This document shows positions 17,490 through 26,452 of a DNA stretch of 64,000 nucleotides, one piece after another; position 1 is the first letter of the stretch; every line of letters starts with the position of its first letter. This DNA is from Salirhabdus euzebyi (GTDB lineage Bacteria > Bacillota > Bacilli > Bacillales > Alkalibacillaceae), in assembly GCF_014207435.1 (NCBI RefSeq), contig NZ_JACHGH010000011.1, positions 53,676-117,675 on the forward strand. The letters run 5' to 3'. Below the pieces are notes generated by a model. That model did not search any database and was not told the DNA's origin. It saw nothing but the letters and a program-made list of their open reading frames with translations. Both the position numbers and the translations under genes were made by a program.

Positions 17490-18221
17490 ATGCAAATAAG
17501 TACTATTGGTTATTGGGGGGCATATCCTGAGGCGGAATCGGCAACTTCTAGTTATTTAGTATCAAAAGATGGATTTCATTGCTTGATTGACTGTGGAAGT
17601 GGAGCACTTTCTAGGTTACAACGTAGGCTTAATCCAACCCAATTAGATGCGATTGTTTTGTCCCACTATCACCATGATCATGTTGCGGATATTGGGCCAA
17701 TGCAATATGCTATGCTCGTTCAAAATGCGATACATCAAACAAATAAAATATTGCCGATTTATGGTCATCAAGAGGAAGCTGAGAAGTTTGCTAATTTGAG
17801 TCATCAATCTACTATAGGAATTGCTTATGATCCCGCTCATACACTTATTTTAGGCCCTTTAACGTTTCAATTTTTAAAAACAAAGCATCCAGTTCCTTGT
17901 TATGCGATGCGAATTAGTGATGGAGAAAAAACAATTGTATATACTGCCGATACGAGTTACTTTGAGGAACTGATAACATTCTGTAAAGGGGCAGATTTAT
18001 TGATTGCAGAATGTAGCTTTTATGAAGGAATGGATGGAAGCGGACCAGGACATATGACAAGTGAAGAGTGTGGAAAACTAGCAAGAGATGCTGGAGTAGG
18101 GGAACTATGGTTAACGCACTTACCTCACTTTGGAGACACAATGAAGCTTAAAGTAGAAGCAGAACAGCTATTTAATGGTCCAATTAAACTTGCAGAAGAA
18201 GATCTTTCCTATGGGTCATGA
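17490..18221 (+). CDS. yhfI: YhfI-like metallo-beta-lactamase-fold hydrolase
   Basis: A 243-residue MBL-fold protein, RNase Z/phosphodiesterase-like subclass. The zinc motif HYHHDHVADI is visible near residue 60. KHPVPCYAMRI, YTADTSY (Asp ligand), LIAECSF and LTHLPHFGD follow at the expected distances. RBS AAAAAGGAG precedes the ATG. A -10-like TATAAT lies at 17443-17448. It sits between yhfH and lplJ, as in B. subtilis. The substrate is not known. Confidence 0.9.
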   Translation: MQISTIGYWGAYPEAESATSSYLVSKDGFHCLIDCGSGALSRLQRRLNPTQLDAIVLSHYHHDHVADIGPMQYAMLVQNAIHQTNKILPIYGHQEEAEKFANLSHQSTIGIAYDPAHTLILGPLTFQFLKTKHPVPCYAMRISDGEKTIVYTADTSYFEELITFCKGADLLIAECSFYEGMDGSGPGHMTSEECGKLARDAGVGELWLTHLPHFGDTMKLKVEAEQLFNGPIKLAEEDLSYGS

Positions 18222-18312
18222 ACGTAAAGTGGGGGAACGTCTCCAAATTTTTGCTTTCTAGTAAAGAAGATTATAAAATAGTAGGCGAAGTATTCAATAG
18301 GAGGTAATGACC

Positions 18313-19320
18313 ATGATGTTATTTATTGATAACGAGGGGATAACAGATCCGCAAATCAATTTAGCAATTGAAGAATATGCCCTTAAACATTTAAATATTG
18401 AAGGGGATAATACATATTTGCTTTTCTACATCAATGCACCATCTATTATTATCGGAAAAAATCAAAACACAATAGAAGAAATTAATACAGACTATGTAGA
18501 AGCAAATAATATTACTGTCGTTCGTCGCCTTTCTGGTGGTGGAGCTGTTTATCATGACCTAGGAAACTTAAACTTTAGCTTTTTGGCAAAGGATGATGGC
18601 AACAGCTTCCACAACTTTGCTAAATTTACGAAGCCTGTTACAGATGCGCTACAAAAATTAGGCGTCAATGCCAATCTTTCTGGTCGAAATGATCTTGAAG
18701 TAGATGGGCGCAAAATTTCAGGGAACGCACAATTTTCCACAAAGGGTCGTATGTTTAGCCATGGTACATTAATGTTTGATTCTGAAATTGAAAATGTTGT
18801 TTCGGCCCTAAAAGTGAAAACAGAAAAAATTCAATCAAAAGGGATTAAGTCCATTCGTAGCCGTGTTGCCAATATATCCGAGTATTTAGAAGAAAAAATT
18901 ACAATGGAAGAATTTAAACATATGCTACTACGATATATCTTTAACGTTGAATCGGTGGATGATGTGCCTCAATACAAACTAACAGATGAAGATTGGAAGA
19001 AAATAAACGAGATTTCAGAGAATCGCTATAAACAATGGGACTGGAACTATGGTAAATCACCAGCATTTGATATCCAACATTCAAAACGCATTGAAGGTGC
19101 AGGCAGTATTGACGTTCGTCTAGACGTGAAAAAAGGTGTTATTGAAAAGTGTAAAATTTACGGCGATTTCTTTGGCGTTGGCGACGTTAAGGACATTGAG
19201 GAAAAACTAGTAGGAACACGTTATGAACGAGAGTCGTTAGAAAAACTTTTTGAAGACGTTGACATAAAGCACTATTTCGGTAAAGTAGAAAAAGAAGAAT
19301 TTATTAGCTTAGTATATTAG
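18313..19320 (+). CDS. lplJ: Lipoate-protein ligase LplJ
   Basis: LplJ activates free lipoate with ATP and attaches it to lipoyl domains (or GcvH) of 2-oxoacid dehydrogenases. The protein (about 335 residues) has the lipoate/biotin ligase fold motifs RRLSGGGAVYHDLGNLNFSF, the RNDLEVDGRKISGNAQ segment with the catalytic Lys, and FSHGTLMFD. The C-terminal accessory domain follows from about residue 250. AGGAGG at 18299-18304 is too close to the ATG at 18307 and best spaced for 18313 (18316 is also possible). It follows yhfI as in B. subtilis. Confidence 0.94.
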   Translation: MMLFIDNEGITDPQINLAIEEYALKHLNIEGDNTYLLFYINAPSIIIGKNQNTIEEINTDYVEANNITVVRRLSGGGAVYHDLGNLNFSFLAKDDGNSFHNFAKFTKPVTDALQKLGVNANLSGRNDLEVDGRKISGNAQFSTKGRMFSHGTLMFDSEIENVVSALKVKTEKIQSKGIKSIRSRVANISEYLEEKITMEEFKHMLLRYIFNVESVDDVPQYKLTDEDWKKINEISENRYKQWDWNYGKSPAFDIQHSKRIEGAGSIDVRLDVKKGVIEKCKIYGDFFGVGDVKDIEEKLVGTRYERESLEKLFEDVDIKHYFGKVEKEEFISLVY

Positions 19321-19329
19321 ACTATTTGT

Positions 19330-19371
19330 GAGGGGAATGTGAGGAAAATGTCACACTCCCTTTATTTTTTG
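19330..19371 (+). terminator. Terminator of lplJ
   Basis: GGGAATGTGA pairs (one mismatch) with TCACACTCCC around an eight-base loop and is followed by TTTATTTTTTG. It could also serve the convergent DUF3231 gene. Confidence 0.8.
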
Positions 19372-20370
19372 TTACTTGTCTTTACTTAATTTGTTTCGGT
19401 CAGTAGTGGATGGGGGTTGCTCTAACCATCCATTCTTAATCATGATGTTTGCCCCGTCCTCTGCGTATTTCAAAATCTCAGACGTTAACCTGGTAAAATG
19501 AGTGCCGATATCACGTCTAGGGCTAGAACCGACACTTGTTCCGTAATGGCTCGTACTAGCTGCAGTTAAAGCAGAAATATGAAACATAATGAGCTTATCT
19601 GAAAATGTTTCCTCCGTAGACTCGGTTGGTAGTGTGTTCCAAATCATCGGACTAGGTAATCCTGATTCGCTAAGGATGGATCCAAAAACTTCTATATGTT
19701 TAGAGGATATCTTTATTCCCCTTTGCACATAATTTCTAACCTCTTTAGATTTAGCTACTTGTTGAAATCCAGTCAGAAGGGCTCTGCCTAAATCATTTCT
19801 TTCAATATTTAAATGTAGGTTCATAATTTCAATAGAAGTGAGTGGCCTTCTTTTGCCGAACCATCCAGTAAGAAAGCTTTGGTCATTGACAAAATCAATC
19901 TTTTTAGGCGTATTGATTTGGGGGGGTCTTAGAAAAAGTCCTTTTTCTAGCAATAATTTAGATGATTTTTCGTATAAATCACTTGATTCCCCAACACATT
20001 CTTTGAAATACTTTACAATGTCTACCCTTGCCGAATTACCAAGAGCCAAACTATATCCATTCCCACCTATTAAGGCCATATTTTTTAAATAATAAAGATA
20101 AAAAGAATCCGAATATAAACGTGGTGCAGCTAGGTTAACATCATTACTAGTGAATCCTGTCGGTAAAGGGAAATTTTCTTTTTCAAACAGAAACTTTAAA
20201 TATATGAGGTGATTTTGCGATATACTTATGGCAAAATCTAATATCTTTTTTACTTTTTTATCTTCTACACGATTGGCAAAATAGGAAAGTACATAGTTCG
20301 CTAAACTATCGTTTATGTAGGTTGTCCATAAATGAGCCATTTCTGATGTTGATAATTTTATTTTCGTCAT
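19372..20370 (-). CDS. DUF3231 family protein
   Basis: A 332-residue protein that I recognise as a DUF3231 member, a Bacillaceae family built from two repeated ferritin-like helical bundles. Visible repeats are TSEMAHLWTTYINDSLANYVLSYF-type and TSIEIMNLHLNIERNDLGRALL-type helices. Each is followed by the characteristic ENFPLPTGFTSNDVNL or SGLPSPMIWNTLPTEST linker. Related proteins are often produced in sporulating cells, but the function is unknown. The start has AAGGAGT eight bases upstream. It is divergent from the amidotransferase gene at 20494. Confidence 0.85.
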   Translation of the reverse strand: MTKIKLSTSEMAHLWTTYINDSLANYVLSYFANRVEDKKVKKILDFAISISQNHLIYLKFLFEKENFPLPTGFTSNDVNLAAPRLYSDSFYLYYLKNMALIGGNGYSLALGNSARVDIVKYFKECVGESSDLYEKSSKLLLEKGLFLRPPQINTPKKIDFVNDQSFLTGWFGKRRPLTSIEIMNLHLNIERNDLGRALLTGFQQVAKSKEVRNYVQRGIKISSKHIEVFGSILSESGLPSPMIWNTLPTESTEETFSDKLIMFHISALTAASTSHYGTSVGSSPRRDIGTHFTRLTSEILKYAEDGANIMIKNGWLEQPPSTTDRNKLSKDK

Positions 20371-20493
20371 GAAATACTCCTTTCACTGCAGGTCGAGTAA
20401 ATTTATTTTGTCCAATGGGTGCATTTTTTATAATGATTAGCAAATAAACAAATATGTATAGAAGTGGACTAGAAAAAGATTGGAGTTGATACG

Positions 20494-21216
20494 ATGAGAG
20501 TACATGTTCTGCAGCATGATCCTGTAGTTGGTTTAGGGGTAATAGAACATTGGATGGAGAAAACCGGAGTAAAAGCGAACGTAACGAGAGTAGATTTAAA
20601 TGAGCCGTTCCCAAATGTACATTCATTAGATTTTCTCATTATTTTAGGCGGCAGAATGGGTGCCTATGAAGAAGAACGTTACCCTTGGCTTGTTCAAGAG
20701 AAAAAATATATAAAGGAAGCATACGAAGCTGGTACATTTATTTTAGGCATTTGCTTAGGAAGTCAATTAATTGCAAGTGCGCTTGGGGGAAGAGCCTATC
20801 CAAATGAACAATCTGAATTAGGCTGGCAAACTATTCATTTTAAGGATGAAACTGCTTTCTCTCATCCTTTACTTAGGTATGTATCAGGAGAGCAAAAATT
20901 TTTTCAGTTTCATTCAGACACATTTGATTTGCCAAAAAATGCTCGTTTATTTGCAACAAACGGTTGTGCTAAACAAGGTTTTACAATTGGAGACCGTGTA
21001 CTAGCTATGCAATTTCATCCTGAGGTTGATGGGCATACGGTATCTTTTTTTGCACAAAACCTATATCCGAAAGAGAAAAAGGGTCCATTCGTTCAACCAA
21101 TTGAACGAGTAGAGGATAATCTATTAATAGAACAAAGTCGACAATGGTTTTTTCACCTATTAAATAATTTTCAAGAACAAATAAGTCATGTAAAGGAAAA
21201 ACAGTTGATAAAATAG
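20494..21216 (+). CDS. Type 1 glutamine amidotransferase (GMP synthase-like)
   Basis: A 240-residue class I GATase-domain protein. The nucleophile Cys is in ILGICLGSQLIASALGG (about residue 90), and the catalytic His-Glu pair is in AMQFHPEVDGH. No synthase domain is attached, so it is a stand-alone amidotransferase or gamma-glutamyl hydrolase of the GuaA-like/YfeJ type, substrate unknown. TTGGAGTTGATACG precedes the ATG. A terminator follows, so the gene is monocistronic. Confidence 0.85.
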   Translation: MRVHVLQHDPVVGLGVIEHWMEKTGVKANVTRVDLNEPFPNVHSLDFLIILGGRMGAYEEERYPWLVQEKKYIKEAYEAGTFILGICLGSQLIASALGGRAYPNEQSELGWQTIHFKDETAFSHPLLRYVSGEQKFFQFHSDTFDLPKNARLFATNGCAKQGFTIGDRVLAMQFHPEVDGHTVSFFAQNLYPKEKKGPFVQPIERVEDNLLIEQSRQWFFHLLNNFQEQISHVKEKQLIK

Positions 21217-21235
21217 AATAAAAGATACATTTATA

Positions 21236-21271
21236 GGCTTTTACTTACACTAAGGTAAAAGTCTTTTTTAT
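21236..21271 (+). terminator. Terminator of the GATase gene
   Basis: CTTTTAC pairs with GTAAAAG across a ten-base loop and is followed by TCTTTTTT, 20 bases after the stop. Confidence 0.8.
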
Positions 21272-21382
21272 AATTGAAGGAAGTTTAATTTGATTAAAGA
21301 GTAAGAGCTGACGCCACAATGACTTAAAGCATAAGTGAAGAGACTAGCTAAGTTTTTTCTAATAAGGAAAAGGGGGATAGGG

Positions 21383-21562
21383 ATGAAGTGGTATATTTAC
21401 CTATTGTTTTTCATTTTATACGCATGCGTAACCTTTTTTGGAATTGGTCCTGTTTTAATTGCTGATGGTTCATTTCAGGAAAGGATGATAACGTTATCTG
21501 TTGTCATCATTATTTATCTTTTACTAACTATACTTCTTGTTAGGATAAGAAGAAGACTTTAA
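21383..21562 (+). CDS. Small membrane protein (possibly DUF6954)
   Basis: A 59-residue product starting MKWYIYLLFFILYACVT has two hydrophobic helices (about 3-22 and 34-53) joined by GPVLIADGSFQERM, and a basic end RIRRRL. I place the start at ATG 21383 after AAAAGGGGGATAGGG. The overall pattern resembles small Bacillaceae membrane proteins annotated DUF6954, a low-certainty recall. No function can be given. Confidence 0.6.
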   Translation: MKWYIYLLFFILYACVTFFGIGPVLIADGSFQERMITLSVVIIIYLLLTILLVRIRRRL

Positions 21563-21733
21563 AAGCTTTAAATCTTCTCCAAAATGTGCAAATAAATTTC
21601 CTGTACGCTAGAAAAAGTCCTCCCAACTCTTCAAAAATCTATCCGTTCTATTCAATTATTGTTGAGAAGTCATTAAAAAAATATTTTTTACGTGCAAAAG
21701 TCAAATGGAATTGTATATAAGGTGGTCATAGAA

Positions 21734-22270
21734 ATGAAAAAACTGTTATTTTTATTTATTTTTATCATGTTTGCTTCTCCTACTTCCATTCAAGCATTAG
21801 ACTGTGCCATCCCATCCTTAGAAGAGGGATATGCAGAGTATGACGGTGTTATTGTTGGCTTTGTAAAAGATATTTCAAAAAAGGAGTCAGGAAACATTTT
21901 GAAAGTAAACGTTAAGCAAAGCTTCAAAGGTGTGACGAAAACATGGATTCTCGTGGAAGAAGATCACTTCTGGGGTGACAGTAAGAAGGGAGAGGAGTAC
22001 CTCTTTTTCTTAAAGGAAAAAAATGAGACAGAATGGGATCATCCACTTTGTAGTCCTACATCAAATGTTAGCAATGTACAAGAAGAAATAGAAGAACTAC
22101 AAAAAGGTAAACTGATAGATTTAGAATTAACTCAACAGCCAATGCTTGATTTAGATGATAACCCAGAACCAGACGAATCTACAATTGATGAAGTTATTGT
22201 AGCATTAGTATTTACTGTCGTTCTTGGATTAGTTATTTATGTTAAATATCGTCTAGGTAAAATGAGATAA
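21734..22270 (+). CDS. Secreted membrane-anchored protein, TIMP/NTR-like fold suspected
   Basis: The 178-residue product starts MKKLLFLFIFIMFASPTSIQA, a clear signal peptide, and ends with a hydrophobic helix (VIVALVFTVVLGLVIYV) and a basic tail KYRLGKMR. The main chain is therefore probably outside the cell, held by the C-terminal helix. The body has two cysteines (LDCAIP and HPLCSP), which could form a disulfide. YDGVIVGFVKDI, KVNVKQSFKG and GEEYLFFLKEK resemble the tissue-inhibitor/netrin-type beta-barrel proteins found in Gram-positives. AAGGTGG precedes the ATG. Function is unknown. Confidence 0.7.
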   Translation: MKKLLFLFIFIMFASPTSIQALDCAIPSLEEGYAEYDGVIVGFVKDISKKESGNILKVNVKQSFKGVTKTWILVEEDHFWGDSKKGEEYLFFLKEKNETEWDHPLCSPTSNVSNVQEEIEELQKGKLIDLELTQQPMLDLDDNPEPDESTIDEVIVALVFTVVLGLVIYVKYRLGKMR

Positions 22271-22301
22271 TATTTCACAATAGGAATAAAAAGGTATTTT
22301 T

Positions 22302-22356
22302 GTTATGGATAACCAAACCCTCTAAGCACAATTACACGTTATGCTAAGGGGGTTTG
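22302..22356 (+). terminator. Possible terminator before lcfB
   Basis: AAACCCTCTAAGCA and TGCTAAGGGGGTTT can pair with a few mismatches around a 13-base loop. The T-tract is weak (TTGTTCATTCTTT). Confidence 0.5.
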
Positions 22357-22378
22357 TTCATTCTTTGAAAACCTTTTC

Positions 22379-22407
22379 TTGCTCATCCCTATGGAGTAAT
22401 TTATAAT
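22379..22407 (+). promoter_or_regulatory. Candidate promoter of lcfB
   Basis: TTGCTC (22379-22384), a 17-base spacer, and a perfect TATAAT (22402-22407). The likely start point falls just before the palindromic operator described next. Confidence 0.6.
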
Positions 22408-22427
22408 AGAAACATAGCTTTTAAAAA

Positions 22428-22445
22428 TGAATGACTACTCATTCA
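22428..22445. promoter_or_regulatory. FadR operator upstream of lcfB
   Basis: TGAATGACTACTCATTCA is an 18-base palindrome that matches the Bacillus FadR consensus (TGAATGAnTAnTCATTCA) at every defined position. In B. subtilis FadR represses fatty-acid degradation genes, lcfB among them, and long-chain acyl-CoA relieves it. The site lies just after the predicted -10 and 26 bases before the lcfB start, where bound repressor would block transcription. Confidence 0.88.
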
Positions 22446-22471
22446 TAATACATCTTAGGGGAGGGAAATTC

Positions 22472-24013
22472 ATGAACTTAAGTGATCAACTATCCATGAC
22501 AGCTAAGAATCACTTAAGGAAGACTGCTTATATTTTTCAAGACGATGAAAAGACTTATCAAGAACTTGAAGGAGCAGTAACAAAATTCGCATCCAGCCTA
22601 CAAAATTTAGGTTATGGAAAAGGAGACCACATCGGACTCGTTGTTGGGAACACTCCTCATTTTGTTATTGGTTTATACGGTGCACTGCGAGCGGGTGTTA
22701 CTGTAATTCCAATCAATCCAATTTACACAGCAGATGAAATTTCTTACATCGTCAACAATGGGGATGTAAAAGGCATTATTACATTAGATGTATTGTTAGA
22801 AAAATTTGAGAAAATGGACAAAATGCTACCTAAGGTTGAGCATTATATTACTGGTGAAACGAGCCCGGACTTTGCAGTTAAAAATTCTCCATTGGGTGCA
22901 AAATTGAAACCGTTTACTCAGTTAGTCCTAGAAGGTAGTTTAGAACTAGACAGACCAGTTTTAAATGATGACGATGCAGCTGTTATTTTGTATACATCTG
23001 GAACAACTGGTAAACCAAAGGGAGCTATTTTAACGCATAAAAATTTATACTCGAATGCGAAGGATGTAGCAGATTATTTACATATAAGTACGGAAGATAA
23101 AGTACTTGCTGCTCTCCCTATGTTTCATGTGTTCTGTTTAACAGTGGCTCTTAATGCTCCTTTAATGAATGGTGGAACGGTGTTAATTATGCCAAAATTT
23201 TCACCAGATACTGTATTCAAAGTAATGAAACAGTATGAACTAACCGTTTTTGCAGGTGTACCAACGATGTATAACTATTTACTACAATATCCGAATGGAA
23301 ATGCAGCCGATCTTGAAAGTATAAGGTTATGTATTTCCGGTGGAGCTGCAATGCCTGAAGCGTTATTGAAAAATTTTGAAAAGAAATTTAATGTTGTCAT
23401 TTCAGAAGGATATGGGCTTTCTGAAGCTTCACCTGTTACATGCTTCAATCCTTTAGATCGTCCGAGAAAGGTTGGATCTATTGGACCTAGCATTGTCAAC
23501 GTAGAAAATAAGGTAGTGGATGAATTAGGAGAAGAAGTACCAATAGGTGAAGTGGGTGAGCTAGTCGTTCGTGGCCCTAACGTAATGAAGGGATATTATA
23601 AACTCCCTGAAGAGTCAGCTGCAGCATTGAAGGATGGCTGGTTATATACTGGTGATATGGCAAAAATGGATGAAGACGGATATTTTTATATTGTTGATCG
23701 TAAAAAGGATTTAATATTGGTCGGTGGCTATAATGTTTACCCACGTGAAGTAGAGGAAGTGTTGTATAGCAATCCGAAACTAGCTGAAGTAGCAGTTATT
23801 GGGACTCCTGATCCAAATACTGGAGAAGCCGTTCAAGCGTTCGTCGTGCTAAAAGAAAATGAGCAAGCAACACAAGAAGAATTATTAGCATTTTGCTCAG
23901 AACGCCTTGCTAAATACAAAGTGCCGAAAAAAATGGAGTTTTTGGAAGAGTTACCAAAAAATACGACTGGAAAAATTCTGCGTAGGTCTTTAAAGGAAAT
24001 TATTAAAAAGTAA
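22472..24013 (+). CDS. lcfB: Long-chain-fatty-acid-CoA ligase
   Basis: A 513-residue acyl-adenylate-forming enzyme that activates long-chain fatty acids to acyl-CoA for beta-oxidation. The AMP-binding motif [15 protein letters not shown] is present. [33 protein letters not shown] and the C-terminal Lys in [12 protein letters not shown] complete the ANL superfamily signature. The start at 22472 follows GGGGAGGGAAATTC. The longer frame would begin inside the operator and is rejected. Length equals that of B. subtilis LcfB (YhfL). The FadR box upstream indicates derepression when fatty acids are available. Confidence 0.94.
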   Translation: MNLSDQLSMTAKNHLRKTAYIFQDDEKTYQELEGAVTKFASSLQNLGYGKGDHIGLVVGNTPHFVIGLYGALRAGVTVIPINPIYTADEISYIVNNGDVKGIITLDVLLEKFEKMDKMLPKVEHYITGETSPDFAVKNSPLGAKLKPFTQLVLEGSLELDRPVLNDDDAAVILYTSGTTGKPKGAILTHKNLYSNAKDVADYLHISTEDKVLAALPMFHVFCLTVALNAPLMNGGTVLIMPKFSPDTVFKVMKQYELTVFAGVPTMYNYLLQYPNGNAADLESIRLCISGGAAMPEALLKNFEKKFNVVISEGYGLSEASPVTCFNPLDRPRKVGSIGPSIVNVENKVVDELGEEVPIGEVGELVVRGPNVMKGYYKLPEESAAALKDGWLYTGDMAKMDEDGYFYIVDRKKDLILVGGYNVYPREVEEVLYSNPKLAEVAVIGTPDPNTGEAVQAFVVLKENEQATQEELLAFCSERLAKYKVPKKMEFLEELPKNTTGKILRRSLKEIIKK

Positions 24014-24017
24014 TAAG

Positions 24018-24058
24018 CATATGAAAAGCAATCTCTATTTATAGGGATTGCTTTTTTG
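24018..24058 (+). terminator. Terminator of lcfB
   Basis: AAAAGCAATC pairs with GATTGCTTTT around a 12-base loop and runs into T6. Confidence 0.88.
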
Positions 24059-24310
24059 TCCTTTAAGAAAGAAGAAGGTTAAGTTAAAGGATTTAGAATT
24101 GGTCATAGAAGGCTTTTTGTTCGGACTTGGTGTGAAACCAAGTTATTTTTATACTTTAAGAAAGTTTAACTTTGTTAGAGGATTAAAGTATAAGAAAAAC
24201 TTGGGCTTTCGCCATAATGACTTGGCGACAAGCCAAGTTTTTCTAATGTATCATTTTAGCAAATAGGTTCATAGGATTAAGAATAAAGATTCCGTTTTTG
24301 TACTAATAAC
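24059..24310. other. Intergenic region with two stem-loops
   Basis: No credible gene. A small hairpin CTTGGT-GTGA-AACCAAG lies around 24125-24142 and is followed by TTATTTTT. A larger one (24191-24245) has AGAAAAACTTGG paired with CCAAGTTTTTCT around a loop holding CGCCATAATGACTTGGCG, itself a nested stem. A similar, weaker pattern occurs at 21311-21365. Confidence 0.55.
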
Positions 24311-24321
24311 AAAATTTGGGC

Positions 24322-24350
24322 TTGAAATAATAGGTCATTTTCATTATAAT
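24322..24350 (+). promoter_or_regulatory. Sigma-A promoter of the ABC_sub_bind importer
   Basis: TTGAAA (24322-24327), 17 bases, TATAAT (24345-24350), 64 bases before the first gene. This is one of the best consensus matches in the window. No T-box or other leader structure lies between it and the gene. Confidence 0.75.
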
Positions 24351-24414
24351 TTCTTTAACACATAAAAGCACACACGCATAAAAGCATAAAAGTGTTAAAG
24401 GGGAGGAAAAGGTT

Positions 24415-25422
24415 ATGATAAAGAAAATTGGTATGATACTTTTATTGGGTTTACTTTTGCTATTGGCAGCATGTGGAACAAGTGATGAGGAAGCGTCAGG
24501 GAGTTTAGGTGTTTCAGAAGATGAAGCAGACCACATTGTAGGTGTTATCCAGCATGTGGAGCATCCATCACTTGATGAAGCGACAAAAGGCTTTAAAAAT
24601 GCACTTGTTGATGCAGGATTAAAGGTTTATTTTGAAGATGAAAATGCACAAGGGGATGCAAAAAACAATCAATCTATTGCGGATAAGTTTGTAGGGGATA
24701 ATGTAGATTTGATTTTTGCTAATGCAACCCCAAGTGCTCAAAGTGCATTGAATGAGACGACTGAAATTCCGATCGTGTTTACTTCTGTTACCGATCCTGT
24801 AGGGGCAGGGCTAGTAGCATCGATGGAAAATCCAGGTGGAAATGTTACTGGTACATCTGACTCTAATCCAGATGCAATCCCAAGTACAATGCAGTTAATT
24901 AAAGATATGGGTTATGAGAATGTAGGGATGGTATACAATGCTGGAGAACAAAACTCTGTCACTCAAATAGATCAGGCAAAGGAATCAGCAGAAGAGTTAG
25001 GGCTAACAGTTAAAGAGGCAACAGTATCTACTTCAGCTGATGTAAAACAGGCAGCGGAGTCACTAGTTGGAAGCGTAGACGTATTCTATATTATTACGGA
25101 CAATACAGTTGTTAGTTCACTTGAATCTGTCATTATGGTTAGTGAATCAGAGAGTTTACCGTTATTCGTAGGAGAGTTAGACTCTGTTAAACGTGGAGGC
25201 TTTGCTGCTTACGGATTTAGTTACTATGATATTGGTTATGAGGCAGGCGAAAAGGCCGTTCAGATATTGAAAGGGGAAAAAACAGCAGGAGAAATTCCAG
25301 CAACTTTCCCACAAAACTTAGTTTTAGAGATTAACGAAGATGCAGCTGCAAATATGGGTGTTGAACTTACAGATGAACTAAAAGAGAAAGCAAAACTAGT
25401 TAAAACACAACAAGAAGAATAA
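24415..25422 (+). CDS. ABC importer substrate-binding lipoprotein (ABC_sub_bind family)
   Basis: A 335-residue lipoprotein with a lipobox LLLLLAACGTSDE (lipidated Cys about residue 19). A periplasmic-binding fold of the ABC_sub_bind/DUF534 type follows: VGVIQHVEHPSLDEATKGFK, LIFANATPSAQSALNET and EIPIVFTSVTDPVGAGLV. This class includes the TrpX subunit of streptococcal TrpXYZ and related importers. The ligand, probably an aromatic amino acid or similar small molecule, is inferred only from the family. It is first of a three-gene operon with its own promoter. Confidence 0.86.
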   Translation: MIKKIGMILLLGLLLLLAACGTSDEEASGSLGVSEDEADHIVGVIQHVEHPSLDEATKGFKNALVDAGLKVYFEDENAQGDAKNNQSIADKFVGDNVDLIFANATPSAQSALNETTEIPIVFTSVTDPVGAGLVASMENPGGNVTGTSDSNPDAIPSTMQLIKDMGYENVGMVYNAGEQNSVTQIDQAKESAEELGLTVKEATVSTSADVKQAAESLVGSVDVFYIITDNTVVSSLESVIMVSESESLPLFVGELDSVKRGGFAAYGFSYYDIGYEAGEKAVQILKGEKTAGEIPATFPQNLVLEINEDAAANMGVELTDELKEKAKLVKTQQEE

Positions 25423-25435
25423 AGGGTGAATTGTT

Positions 25436-26452
25436 ATGGTTAGTGCTCTCTATGGTGCCTTAGAATCAGGACTAATATATGCCTTAATGGCTTTAGGAGT
25501 ATATTTAACTTTCCGGGTATTAGACTTCCCAGATTTAACAGTTGACGGGAGCTTTGTAACTGGTGGTGCAGTGAGCGCTATTATGATTATGAATGGGTCT
25601 GACCCCTTCCTTGCGACTTTAATGGGAGGGGTTGCTGGCTTTTTAGCCGGTTGTATAACAGGATTGTTGCATACGAAAGGAAATATAAATCCTTTATTAT
25701 CCGGTATTCTGATGATGACCGCATTGTATTCTATCAATCTAAGAATAATGGGGCAACCTAATATCCCACTATTGAACCAAACTACTGTGTTTAAGGAAAT
25801 TGGGTCTTGGTGGGAAGGTCTTCAAATTGATGAGTATTTGCTAAAACCGTTTACTGCGCTAGGTTTAGGTGAATATGCCCCAAAAACTTTTTTAGTTATT
25901 ATAAGCATGATTTTTATTGTCTTTATGCTAAAAAAGATTATGGATTGGTTACTTCGCACTGAAGCGGGTATTGCATTACGTGCTACAGGTGATAATGCAC
26001 GAATGGTAAAAAGTTTATCGGCTAATACAGGTAGCTATATCGTAGTTGGGTTAGGATTATCTAATGGGCTAGTGGCCTTAAGTGGTGCTCTATATGCACA
26101 ATATAACGGTTTTAGTGATGTTAACTTAGGAATTGGTATGATAATAGTAGGGCTTGCTTCCGTCATTATTGGGGAAGGGTTATTTGGCAAGAAAAGTGTT
26201 GTTCGTGCGACACTTGCTGTTATTTTAGGCGCTATTCTTTACCGAATCATTATTGCTTTAGCATTACGAGTGGATTTCTTGGATGCGAGTGACATGAAGC
26301 TTATTACAGCCGTTATTGTTATTGGTGCTCTCGTATTCCCGAAATGGTGGAAGGAATTTAAAGAAAAAAGGAAACGATATACGAGAAGAAAAACGTTAAA
26401 TAAACAACAGCAAGAGGGGGGAGAAGAAAATGCTTCAGTTAAATCAGATTGA
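25436..26452 (+). CDS. ABC importer permease (branched-chain/TrpY type)
   Basis: A 338-residue integral membrane protein of the BPD_transp_2 class with eight to ten hydrophobic segments. Typical stretches are LESGLIYALMALGVYLTFRV at the N-terminus and the EAGIALRATGDNARMVKSL loop, the likely contact site for the ATPase. The C-terminus is basic and soluble (KEKRKRYTRRKTLNKQQQ). It starts 13 bases after the binding-protein gene, and its last 23 bases overlap the ATPase gene. Confidence 0.87.
   Translation: MVSALYGALESGLIYALMALGVYLTFRVLDFPDLTVDGSFVTGGAVSAIMIMNGSDPFLATLMGGVAGFLAGCITGLLHTKGNINPLLSGILMMTALYSINLRIMGQPNIPLLNQTTVFKEIGSWWEGLQIDEYLLKPFTALGLGEYAPKTFLVIISMIFIVFMLKKIMDWLLRTEAGIALRATGDNARMVKSLSANTGSYIVVGLGLSNGLVALSGALYAQYNGFSDVNLGIGMIIVGLASVIIGEGLFGKKSVVRATLAVILGAILYRIIIALALRVDFLDASDMKLITAVIVIGALVFPKWWKEFKEKRKRYTRRKTLNKQQQEGGEENASVKSD

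Noticed and set aside
24048..24266. 72-residue open frame after lcfB
   Set aside because: It begins inside the lcfB terminator and continues through stem-loops. No ribosome site.
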